Assembly (NCBI GenBank): GCA_027422505.1 | Contig: JAPQWV010000005.1 | Span: 8,189,501 to 8,253,500 of the forward strand | DNA from: Craterostigma plantagineum | Taxonomy: Eukaryota; Streptophyta; Magnoliopsida; Lamiales; Linderniaceae | Length of the DNA stretch: 64,000 bases | Direction of reading: 5' to 3' | Part shown: piece by piece, positions 40,451 to 50,500 of the stretch | How the letters are laid out: every line of letters begins with the position of its first letter | How positions within the stretch are numbered: position 1 is the first letter of the stretch | Program-made: the position numbers and the translations under genes | The notes under the pieces: model-generated | Told to the model about the DNA's origin: nothing | The model's database searches: none | Seen by the model: the letters and a program-made list of their open reading frames with translations, nothing else

Positions 40451-41150
40451 TAGTACTATCAAGTCTCTTATACTATTCCTTGACTTTACAATACAATGCC
40501 CAGTCTCGGAATTCCTCTCATTCGGTGTGGGATCGGTTCATTCATGCACCCCTCCGCTTAAAAGCCTGCCAGGAGCCGCTCCATGTCCGTGCACCTCTCT
40601 GGCACTGGCGATCACTCCCCGCCCTCATCGGCCCCGGACCTCACAAGGAGGCAGTGGCGAGGTGGCTGCGACGAGGCGGCGAAGGAGGTTGTGGCGAGGA
40701 GGCTACAACGAGGCGGCGGAGGCGGCGGCAACGAGGCGAAGGAGGAGGTTGCGGCGAGGCGAGACAGAACTTTTTTATTTTTTTTAAGTATAAAATAAAG
40801 ACAAAGAAAAAGGAGGAAGAGAAAAGACAAAGAAAAACAAGGAAATGGAACTCCCCCAACCTCCTTAAAATACACTAGTATATTTTGCACGCTCAAATGC
40901 ATGTGCTACATCATATTAATCTTATTTTCATCAAAATATTAAATAGGAATTATAATTTAACTTAATTATAATGAAATATAAATATTAATTCTTCATAAAA
41001 TTAAGGTAAAATACTAATTAAATAAAAATAGAGGTAAAATAGTAATTAATTAAAGAAATTATTGATTATAAATTTAAAAGTGAAATAACAAAAATAGCAA
41101 TTAAAGGTAGTTGGTGGTTTTTTAGATTATAAATTTTAGTAAAATATAAT

Positions 41151-41958
41151 GGCTTTTTAAATAAAATAATGCAATTTACTAGAAATTTAATAAAATGGGG
41201 TTATTTTGTCCGAAATTATAAAATAGAGCAAAACGCATCCATTAAATGCGACGTCGCGGCTAACGTGGCACGCACCAAAGAGCTTTTTTTTTTCATTTTA
41301 TTTGCGTCGCACCCATTAGGGGCGACGGCCACCTTTCTTTTTTTTATTAACTTATTTTATATTTATTATTTATAAAATCCACCAATTCATAAAATCACCA
41401 TTATTTCATCCGATTTACATAATTAAAATCAACAAATGCATCTAATTTATTGTATATTTCGCGACGATTAAAATGATATGCATTATCTTATATTTTTGGA
41501 ATATCGAAAATATTTAATTGTTTTTTAAATTTAATCCAATTTAAGTATTTTTTAATTATAAAAATAAAAAAAATATTTTTTATTATCGAAAAATATAAGA
41601 TATGCATATCATTTTAATCGAAACATACAATAAATTAGATACGTTTGTTGATTTTAGTTATGTAAATCGCATGAAATATTGGTGATTTTATGATTTGGTG
41701 GTTTTTATAAATAATAAATATAAAATAAGTTAAAATAAAAAAATAAAAAATAAAAGATAAGTTGATCGTCGCCCCTAATGGGTGCGACACAAGTAAAATG
41801 AAAAAAAAGCTCTTTGGTTCGTGCCACATCATCGTCGCGGCTATTAGCCGCGACGTCGCATTTAATGGATGCGTTTTGCCCGATTTTATTAATTTCGGAC
41901 GAAATAACCCCATTTTATTAAATTTCGATTAAAATTGCATTGTTTCATTTAAAAAGCC
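41151..41958. mobile_element. Fold-back Mutator-type element, 808 bp, perfect 9-bp TSD
   Basis: AAATATAAT occurs at 41142-41150 and at 41959-41967. The element starts GGCTTTTTAAATAAAATAAT, and its right end inverted is GGCTTTTTAAATGAAACAAT. The arms are inverted copies over almost their full length of about 350 bp, including GCATCCATTAAATGCGACGT and GCACCCATTAGGGGCGACG words. Only a short A+T-rich centre is unpaired. It is non-coding. Confidence 0.85.
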
Positions 41959-42036
41959 AAATATAATTTGACAGATTAATTGACTATTTATATCAAGCCC
42001 TCACGTAATAAACGTAGACGTCACCCACCCACCCCC

Positions 42037-42881
42037 TCACCCAGGACGTAGACGTCCTCCACCGCGCCCCCGCACGTCGACGTCCTCCGCCGGCCCCCCG
42101 TAAACTGCCGCCGCCTCGTGACCCGCCTCGGCCCGCCGGCCCGTGACCCGCCGCCACCTCTGCCCGCCGGCCCGTGACTGAAACATCATTGGAGCAGCAG
42201 AGTCCAGCGGAGTGGTATCATCTGGGGCATCCTCGTCGTTGTTCTCGTCGTTGTTGTTGGGATCGGGTAACTCGGCCAGTGGATCCTCATCGTCTGCTTC
42301 CGAATCACTAACATCAACGTCTTCCTCGGGTTCAGGCACGATGTCTGGCACGGGTTCTGACACGGATTCTGGCATATTGAATGGAACACCAAGCGTCGGC
42401 ATCTCCAGAGAAACAAGACTGAACCCTGCCGTAACTGAGACAATGTCGGGAAAATCCGGACATGTATAACTGGAAGAACCAACTTCAAACGCAGGAAACT
42501 CGCACCGCTCCTCAAAATTGCGATGAGGCACTTCGTTCAAATCAAAGTTTGAATTTTCAACCGCCTCAACAAAAACTTCAAGACAGTCGTTCTCCGAATC
42601 GGTATGTATGAAAAATTGTAAGTCGTTGTCATTGGAGATTTGGAGTAGCTGATGAAAGTGGCGGGAATGTTGAAAGTATTCATTTTTGGCAGAGACAGTC
42701 AACGAACAACGACTGCTATCAGCACCCGTAATTTCAAATATAACGATATAAACTCGGAAAAATTGGTGTTGCGACGAATTCGCCTATACCCAATAGTGCT
42801 GATACTATATTTGATGGTAGAGGAGGATTGGATTATTTCGCCTCCGAAATATACTATGACTTGTACGCGATTTGACACCAT
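42037..42881 (-). pseudogene. MuDR-type transposase N-terminal fragment, frameshifted and truncated
   Basis: On the minus strand an ATG at 42881 opens MVSNRVQVIVYFGGEIIQSS, with YSISTIGYRRIRR further on, like the PB1-like N-terminal region of plant MuDR transposases. Around 42700 the reading frame shifts. The continuation (LTVSAKNEYFQHSRHF, then a DNDLQFFIH motif) is in another frame. The acidic linker EPEEDVDVSDSEADDEDP follows. At about 42180 it fuses into unrelated GC-rich, Arg/Gly-rich sequence, and no DDE catalytic region is present. Transposon-derived, non-functional. Assignment to MuDR is by recalled motif pattern. Confidence 0.6.
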
Positions 42882-42939
42882 TATTTCTGTTATGTTAGAA
42901 ATGATCGATAAGGGTGATATATATTGAATGTTAATTCGT

Positions 42940-43320
42940 CATATGAGAATACGAGTTATGTGAATTATCTGCAAATGGGAGTAACTCATAATACGGAAGT
43001 ACGAGTTAATGGCATTATTGCCATAATTCAAGTAACTCGTATTCTCAGATGACGAGTTACTTGAATTATTGCCGACACCCTGCATGGCCTCTACGTAACT
43101 CGTATTCTCAGAAACTCGTATTCCCAGAATACGAGTTACGTTGCCACGTCAGACGGTCAGCGGGTCAGCGAGTAACTCGTACTCTAGGAGTACGAGTTAG
43201 TAACTCGTATTCCCAGAATACGAGTTACTTTGCCATGTCACGGTCTGCGGGGTCAGCGGGCCAACGTAACTCGTATTCTGGGAATACGAGTTACTAACTC
43301 GTACTCCTAGAATACGAAGT
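42940..43320. repeat. Array of short palindromes built on ACTCGTATTC/GAATACGAGT
   Basis: The hairpin word GTAACTCGTATTC-(3 to 6 bases)-GAATACGAGTTAC, or half of it, recurs about nine times (for example 43031-43059, 43112-43139, 43171-43199, 43200-43228 and 43266-43294). The intervening copies of CACGTCA and GGTCAGCGG suggest a larger duplicated unit. It lies directly upstream (minus sense) of the MuDR-like fragment. Confidence 0.75.
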
Positions 43321-43647
43321 TTGCTATTTTATTAATGCTTTTCAGTCCCAGTTTATTTTTTTAATGCTTTTTTTTGTTTATTTAATTAAAAATACCTATA
43401 TTTTATAAAATGCGGCCAACCACGCTTGCCGGCGGCTGCCCCTTTGTGGCGTGAATCAGGTGATTACGATTCAGATGCATTAAATGCCACATTTCGGACA
43501 CGTTGACCTCAATAATTCATTGTCATATTCATTAATCACCACAATTTATAAGAAAATATGGTGATCAAGACCTTAATATAAATAGATAAATTTAGCAACT
43601 TGCATGGCATTGTGCGCCGGCGCTTCAAATTGTACTAATACTTTTTA

Positions 43648-44033
43648 GGGGCATTTTCATTTCAGGCCCCCAATAAGTATCATTTAGAATTCAGGCCCTC
43701 TTGGCAAAATATTTAGTTTTAAGGACCCATTTTCTGCAATACCACTTCATTGCTCTGACATACCAGTATGTTGAAATTTTGTAACACAAAATCATAATCC
43801 GGTACCAGTTTATGATCATATGATACCAGTTCATTTTCTGCAGTACCACTTTATTGCTCTGACATACCAGTATGTTAAAAGTTTGTAACAAAACGATCAT
43901 TCTATACCAGTTCATATATCTTTTGTACCACTTTTTTACACCACACAAAATGAGTCATTTAACCTAAAAAATTATCAAACAGGACCTGAATTCGAAATCA
44001 AACCCTTAGCGGGGCTTGATTTCGAATTGACCC
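43648..44033. mobile_element. Mutator-type MITE, 386 bp, perfect 9-bp TSD
   Basis: TACTTTTTA is duplicated at 43639-43647 and 44034-44042. The ends are GGGGCATTTTCATTTCAGGC and, inverted, GGGTCAATTCGAAATCAAGC. Both continue to GAATTCAGGYCCT. Inside is a two-copy direct repeat of ACCACTTYATTGCTCTGACA about 105 bp apart. There is no ORF. Confidence 0.85.
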
Positions 44034-44585
44034 TACTTTTTAAACACTTGAATATCGTATATTAGACCATCTCCAATGGAACTGAAAAAAAAAAAGAAAA
44101 ATCCTAAAATAACTCCAATTGAATCGCAAAATCAATCCTAAAATTGATTTTGTACTTTATATGTCATCTCTAAACGCATAACGCATAAAATGAGTTTTAT
44201 ATTTAGTAATTGCATTTAAATTCCTTTAATTGGTTTTAATAATTAAAGTATTCTTATAAAAAAAATAAAAAATAATAAAAATCTATTAAAAGTAATTATA
44301 GAGGTTTTCAAATTATAAAAAAATATTAGAATGTACTTAGATGTAATATAATATTAAGTCTTTTTAAGGTATAAAATATGTAGGCATTATTGAAAAGTTG
44401 TAGAAGTTGGTTTAGAAGTGAATATTTTGGAAACTAGTGCTTTGAGTTTGACAATGAATGTAACGGTTGAAAAAACTGCATTTTGAGTTTGAGAATGAGT
44501 TTGAGTTTGAAAATGAATTTCTCTGTTGGAGATGATCTTATAATTATAAGTATATAAAAAGAACGTTCATTTATTATAAGATTAA

Positions 44586-44762
44586 TTTTTTTTTGGGATA
44601 CCCGACCGGTTTCCGGGTTGTCCCGACTAATCCGGTTCGCCCCGCGTACCGGTAACAGCAGGTGAGGCTCCCAATGGGGGGTGCTGCATACACAAGGATT
44701 CAAACCCGAGACCTTGCTTAAGCGATACCAAGCCGCTTACCACTTGGACCAACCCCCATTGG
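44586..44762 (-). mobile_element. tRNA-derived SINE, 177 bp, 12-bp TSD
   Basis: TTATAAGATTAA flanks both ends (44574-44585 and 44763-44774), a perfect 12-bp duplication. Read on the minus strand the head carries an A-box-like TGGTCCAAGTGGTAAGCGG and a B-box-like GGGTTTGAATCC. A non-tRNA body follows and ends in a short A tail. This is a pol III-type SINE, not a tRNA gene: the acceptor stem is absent. Confidence 0.85.
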
Positions 44763-44924
44763 TTATAAGATTAAAGTTGAAATTACTAAAAATATTAATT
44801 AATATTAGTTGCTGGTTTTTAATCCAATTGATACATAGTACTATGAATCCCCTTAAACAATGCATCTAATTGCACTTCACGTTCCAATTTTTTGATGATT
44901 CAATTTCTCTTTTTTGGGTGGAAC

Positions 44925-45135
44925 GGAGGATATCTCGATCGAGTGAGAGAAGGGGAAATCCCATATGACCCAATATATCCGACAAGTTGCACTATACATC
45001 AACCCAAGATGCATCTTCCTCTCAAGAACTTCCGAAAGGTACTTTTGGAACACCAATAGGCATGAATTGAACGAAGGGGTTTTTCCAACAAGCCAAGGAG
45101 CTCTAGGAACTCTTGAATAAACCTCTGGTAAAATG
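44925..45135 (-). pseudogene. clpP: Nuclear plastid DNA insert: clpP exon 1 and start of intron 1, degenerate
   Basis: On the minus strand, ATG at 45063 opens MPIGVPKVPF, the start of plastid ClpP1. The exon ends in EEDASWVDVY at 44993, 71 bases as in plastid clpP exon 1. It continues into intron sequence GTGCAACTTGTCGGATATAT. A TGA stop interrupts codon 14, where plastid clpP has Gly, and there is a Phe-Gly change nearby. This is therefore a decayed nuclear copy. The outer limits are uncertain; homology is clear from 44925 to 45063. Confidence 0.85.
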
Positions 45136-45139
45136 CCCC

Positions 45140-45688
45140 GCCATTTTAATAATTAACTTTTTTTTAATAAAGTTTAATGTAAGAGACAATTGCCGGTTTA
45201 TATATCAAGCCCCTATGCATAATAAAATACAAATAGTATAGATTTGATCAACAAACTTATTGAATATGAAATATACGAACAATATTCTTAGACGGGATAA
45301 AGAAGAAAAGTGATTTTCCGGATCTTTTTGGAGACTGAACTGTATGATGAAAATGAATGAGATTTCCTATTAACTGACGAGACCGAAATTAGTTGAAGAA
45401 TTATGTGTGCGGCCTTCGAACACCAAAATCGAAAAAGATACGCAAAATGCAAACTCAGAACACTCAAACGACGTTATTGCAAAACATATTCAGTAAAGAA
45501 CCCTGTAATGTTTCATACCTTAATTGCTGCAAAACATAAATTATGGTAATTCAGAAATCGATTTTATTGCATCATCTTGCGAGAGATGGACCCAAAATTC
45601 TATCGAATAATGCGAATGCGATTGCACCCGTTATTAAATTCGAGTATGATATGGACTAAAGAGCAAAGTTCGATAGCGTTCTTCCCCT
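45140..45688. other. A+T-rich 3' flank of the Nudix gene, nothing recognised
   Basis: Probable 3'UTR of the Nudix gene on the right; otherwise featureless. Confidence 0.4.
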
Positions 45689-47021
45689 TCAGTCGAGATA
45701 CGAGGATAGAACTTTCAGTACTTCCTCGTACACAGGCTTCTTGAAATCCACGGCCTGCAATAAAACGCCAAGTACGCAAAAATGTTAATTGTCGAGCTAA
45801 AACCTAACGATTTACCACGAAATTCTAACGCAAATTTGAACAAAAAAAAAAAAAACAAAAACAAAAACCAACTCGAGCGATTATTTCTTGCGGAGAGAGC
45901 CACGACCACTGTCCAAACTCGGGCTTCTCAGTACCATCGCCCAAGAGATTGATCTCTTCGTCCTTCCCATTAAATTTCAACAGAAACCTATAGAGAGAAC
46001 TCATGAGAAAATTTGCTTCTTGGGATTATCTTTCACGGTGAGTAACTAAAAAAAACAAAAGAAGGCTGACCATTTCTGCGCTTGTCCTTTCCAATCTGAG
46101 CCCCATTGTACCTTCAGTTTCTCTCTAACCTCTGGCGGGAAGTCGTAGGTTAACCAATACGGCACCTTTCAATGCAAGAAATTGTTTTTTTTTAGAAGAA
46201 ATTTTATGGTTAAATCTTTCTGCAATTCGTTAACTACACCGTTCAACAGTATTAGTTTCTGTCTATCACAGCGAAACAGAGACTGCTATAGAATTCCATG
46301 TTTTTATCACACTTACTCATCCAACACAAGCAGCTTTACATACTGAATGGAACATATGCTTTCCATGGTGTTTTAAGCCCATTCATAGGAGTGGTCTATG
46401 TGTGTCTGTGTGAACTCATTTTCTCTATAATTAAGAAGCTTACTGATAACAAATTCACAGTTGGGGAATCGAAAAAAGCATTACCTCTGCAACAATATCA
46501 GCACAAGTTACGCCAGTTTCTTCTCTCAGTTCTCTAATGGCAGCATCTCTAGGATCTTCATTCTCATCAATTCCACCCTACATCGTTCGAAGAATGAAAA
46601 ATTTGCCACACAAAAGTAGCGATCGTTTCAATTTCAGACCTTCTTTCCCCCGAAGAAATATACCGTGGAAAAAAATTACATATCAATCGGCAACAATTAA
46701 CGGCATAGGAAACTCAATTCAATTCTTACCTGGGGCATTTGCCAGGCATCTGGTATGTCGAGCCTCGAAGCCGCGAAAATCTAGAACAAATCGAAATTAC
46801 GTCAAGCAAACAAAATTGGGATTTAATAGTGGGGAAAGATGAATTAAAGGAACGACCTTTTTAGCTGGGTTGATGAGACAAAGTCCGACGTTTCTTCTGT
46901 AACCTTGAGGCGGGTCTTCCATGGAAGAAGAAAGAGAAACGACTGCAAATCTGCGAAGACGCTTTGGGAAGATACGCTGCGATGGGATGCTAAAGGGTAC
47001 CAAAGTTCGGCATAAAGCCAT
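45689..47021 (-). CDS. Nudix hydrolase (diadenosine polyphosphate/NUDT25-27 type), probably plastid-targeted
   Basis: This hydrolyses nucleoside-diphosphate-linked compounds; plant NUDT25-27 act on Ap4A-like substrates and ppGpp. Exons from the 5' side: 46857-47021, 46730-46780, 46485-46577, 46071-46165, 45873-45987 and 45689-45754. They are in phase and give 194 residues. The Nudix box G-x5-E-x7-REUxEE-x-GU is complete at 73-95, beginning GGIDENEDP and ending REETGV. YRRNVGLCLIN opens the catalytic domain, and WLTYDFPP and DFKKPVYEEV are family signatures. The first roughly 33 residues (MALCRTLVPFSIPSQRIFPK onward) are Ser/Arg-rich and look like a plastid or mitochondrial transit peptide. 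An internal Met (MEDPPQGYRRN) would give a cytosolic form. The last intron uses a weak donor, CGA|GTTGGT, chosen because it alone keeps phase. Confidence 0.92.
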
Positions 47022-47568
47022 TAATTAGCTTTGGCTACTGCTATACCTTACACATGGATGCATCTGCGTCACTAAGAGGTGCTGCGCAGGAAAATGACCG
47101 AAAAACCCTTCATTCATAAAGTGTTTTCTATCGAGCGAAAGAGTTGGCCCAGAGAATACAATGTTCGTCCCCTAAAGTTTAAGCTCACGTTTATCTTGAT
47201 TTCCACTCCGCCGACAGCTATTGGCTATTGCATGCAGCGGGGAACGAGGATTTGAAGGCTGGAATGATTTCCGATGGTCGAGGTTGTGAGTTGTTCTTAA
47301 GATTTATGCTCGTCCATTGTTTCGACATTTTCTTTTCTCTTTGCCTGCGCAATTTTACTTTCGAAGAATTCAATTAGGGGCAATGTTGTAAAACTCGGCC
47401 GGCCTAGGCGGCCGCCTAAGCGGCGCCTAGGCGCTGCTCGGATAGCCACTGTGCCGGAAACCCCCTTATGCGGGCGATTAAGTAACCTCCCGAATAATCG
47501 GCCGATTAATCCGAATATTCAGCCAATTAATTGGCCGATCAATTTGGTCCGACCTGCCGGATCCGATC

Positions 47569-50500
47569 ATGGTGGAAACACGAGGTGCTAGACTACAAAT
47601 CCTTGTAGAGAATACTAGAATTATGGCTAAAGAACAGATTCGGATAAAGGATGGTATTGATGCCATCAAGGATCAGATGGCTGAAATACTACGGGTTTTA
47701 TCGAGAATTTCAACGGGACCCATATCCGAAGAAACAAGTAACTCCCACGCAACATCAAACGCTAAGGGTGGAACATCAACTGGTGGTATAGAATCAACGA
47801 CCAATCTATCCCTTCCCACATTCAATGGAAGCGACCCTGAAGGGTGGATTGCTCGAGTGGAACAATCGTTTGAAATCCATGTTACTCTAGAAGATCAACG
47901 AATCCAATTAGTACTCGTAGTCGTGGCTATGGAGGGGGTTGGATCTTAATTGGTTTCGACGGCTTCAACGTCGTAAACCCGGGTTCACATGGCAACAGTT
48001 TACCTATGCCCAAATGGTTCGATTCGATGAAACATATAAAGAAAGTACATACGAGCACTTGGCAGTCCTTAAGCAAACAGGCTCCATCGTCAACTATATT
48101 GATCTCTCTATTCAAGTATCCAATCACGTGCCCGATCATAGCGAAGATCATTATATGGATTACTTCATGAACGGGCAAAAGTAAGAGGGCCGTTGCGACC
48201 TTCGTATCCTGAAAACTAAAAAACTTGAAGGTGGCAATGCATATGGCCCAAAATATCGAAAGAAAGTATTAACGGAAGCGAGGAGGAATATGAGAAAACC
48301 GAACAAATTTTTCCAGCAACCGTGGCTCGTCATCCGCTTTCCACGTATCGAAGGTGATTCGCCCGCCACTAGCCCCAAATCTGACCCACTCCCAACGGAT
48401 GTCCGCGCCAAAACTATCTATGTCTGGGCAATCCACTGCCAGCACCCTGTTTCGTCGACTGCCTCAGAAAAAGTACAAAGATATGAGACAATGAGGATTG
48501 TGCTTTCGCTGGCTAGCAGTACTAATGCAGAAAGGGCACCCCATCGCTTATTTTAGCATGACACTGGCGGATGGCACATGCACAATGTCTTCCTACGAGA
48601 GAGAATTGATGGGACTAGTCTTACCAATACAACACTGGCGAGCCTACTTGATTGGACGACAGTTCAAGTTCGGGCACACCAACTCAGCTGCGTATTCACT
48701 CTCGCATCGAGCCGAAAGGAATGGCGAGTTGTCGGCCATTACAGGGTCGCGATGGACATCGATGACAGACGTATTAGAAGAACAACAACAGAACCCACAC
48801 CTGCAGGAAATTGTGACATAGTTACAAAGGGATTGCAATGGTCGACCCAACTATGTCGTGGAAGGGAAACTTTTTCACAAAGGGCGCGTGGTCTTAACCA
48901 CTTCCTCAGCCTGGTTTATGAAGTTGATATACAAATTCCATGATACACCAACTCGGGTTCATGTAGGGGTATTTCGTACCTATCGGCGAATCGCTTCGAG
49001 CGTTTATTGGCGAGGTATGTATCTTTGCTTCAAGAAAGAAATACGTGAACATATGCTTAGTTTGTTAGGCTCCAAAGTATGAAGCACAACATCCGACCGA
49101 ATCGTTGCAACCGCTACCGGTTCCGGTAACGGTCTGGGAAGACATCTCGATAGACTTTACTACGAATTTGCCAGAATTCCAAGGCTACACTACTATTTGG
49201 GTTGTTGTAGACATGCTATTAAAGTATGTGTGTGACGACCCTGACTTTCTCATCATATTTAGTGGCGGATTTTCGCAACGTAAGTCGCGGGAGACCCGTC
49301 TAACAAAAACTTTTCCTAAAATATGATATATTACTACAAAACATAGCCTACATCGTCTTAATTATACAAAGGCCGAAGCCCCAAAATATATTCCTATCAA
49401 GACATATCCTAATATCACTCCACAGGTCGTCATCCATGTACGGCCTTGCCCTCAAAAGACCCTGGAGTACCGCCGCCAGCCCGCCTTAGTCGTGACGTTT
49501 CTCAACGTCCGACTCTATCGTACCTACAACACATAAAACGTGGAATGAGCTTATAAAGCTCAGTAAGTGGAAACCATGAAATGCACGTGTCCTAAAACGC
49601 AAAGGCATCCGCGCCAATGCTTCCTAATCATATCATGTAATTCGTGTCTTGAAATTCATGTCTTATATTCATGTCATGAAATTCGTGTCTTGTCTTATCT
49701 TGTAGTTCGTGTCTTGTCTTGTCTTGTAATTCGTGTCTTGTCTTGTAGGGCCCTTGGCTTATCTTGCTATGCACCATCATGGAGCTCAACCCCAATAGGG
49801 GTAAATATATATACATATGGATGATACTTCCACTGAGAGGCTAACCTTAAGGCGCCTTTCCAATCCCAATGTAGTTTATCGATCCCACGGACGCTCACAC
49901 TGGTAGACTCACTCTGAGGTCGCTGACACCAATCATACCCTTGGTGCCGTTTGTTTCCTCAGGGTGCATCTTCCAGGTCGCAACTTTCCGCCACATGCAT
50001 GCCCTTGCCTTGAGACATGTCATGTCATGAAATCGGTGACATAAAATCACCATGGTAGCATAGAAGAGCCATTAAATGCAACCGTTTATCGTGTTTAAGA
50101 AATCATACGTGTCTTATGCTCGTGTCTTGTAACTTCGTGTATGCACGTGATAATGCGTATGTGAATAAAGCCGAAGTGCTTGTCATGCCATTTCATGTAA
50201 TAATTAATTCATGAAAATAAATAAATCACATAAGAAATCACGTAAAGTCATAGAAGCATATAATCATGTCATTCAAGCACGTAACCAGATAATTCATGCA
50301 CATATAATTTATGTGTTGTAGTTGAGATCTCCACTTACCTGGTGTCCTTAGCTACTTAGCTTATCGTACGGTAAGTCGCTAACCTTCAAATCCTAAGTAT
50401 AGAATCATAATAGATTAGGGTTTGTTAGTCTAATTTTAATTTCACGAAATTGGTTTAATTTGAAAACCCTAGTTTTGACTTATAAATTTCGAGAACAGTT

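Noticed and set aside
40395..40902. Several overlapping 70-130 aa ORFs on both strands
   Set aside because: They read through the 5S-like segment and the GC-rich GAGGCGG blocks; no protein family is recognisable.
44586..44762. tRNA gene on the minus strand
   Set aside because: Only A- and B-box-like words are present; acceptor and anticodon stems do not form, and a SINE body, A tail and 12-bp duplication explain it.
47569..47949. Single-exon host gene of 126 residues
   Set aside because: The sequence matches a gypsy Gag layout, and integrase and chromodomain pieces follow in order.
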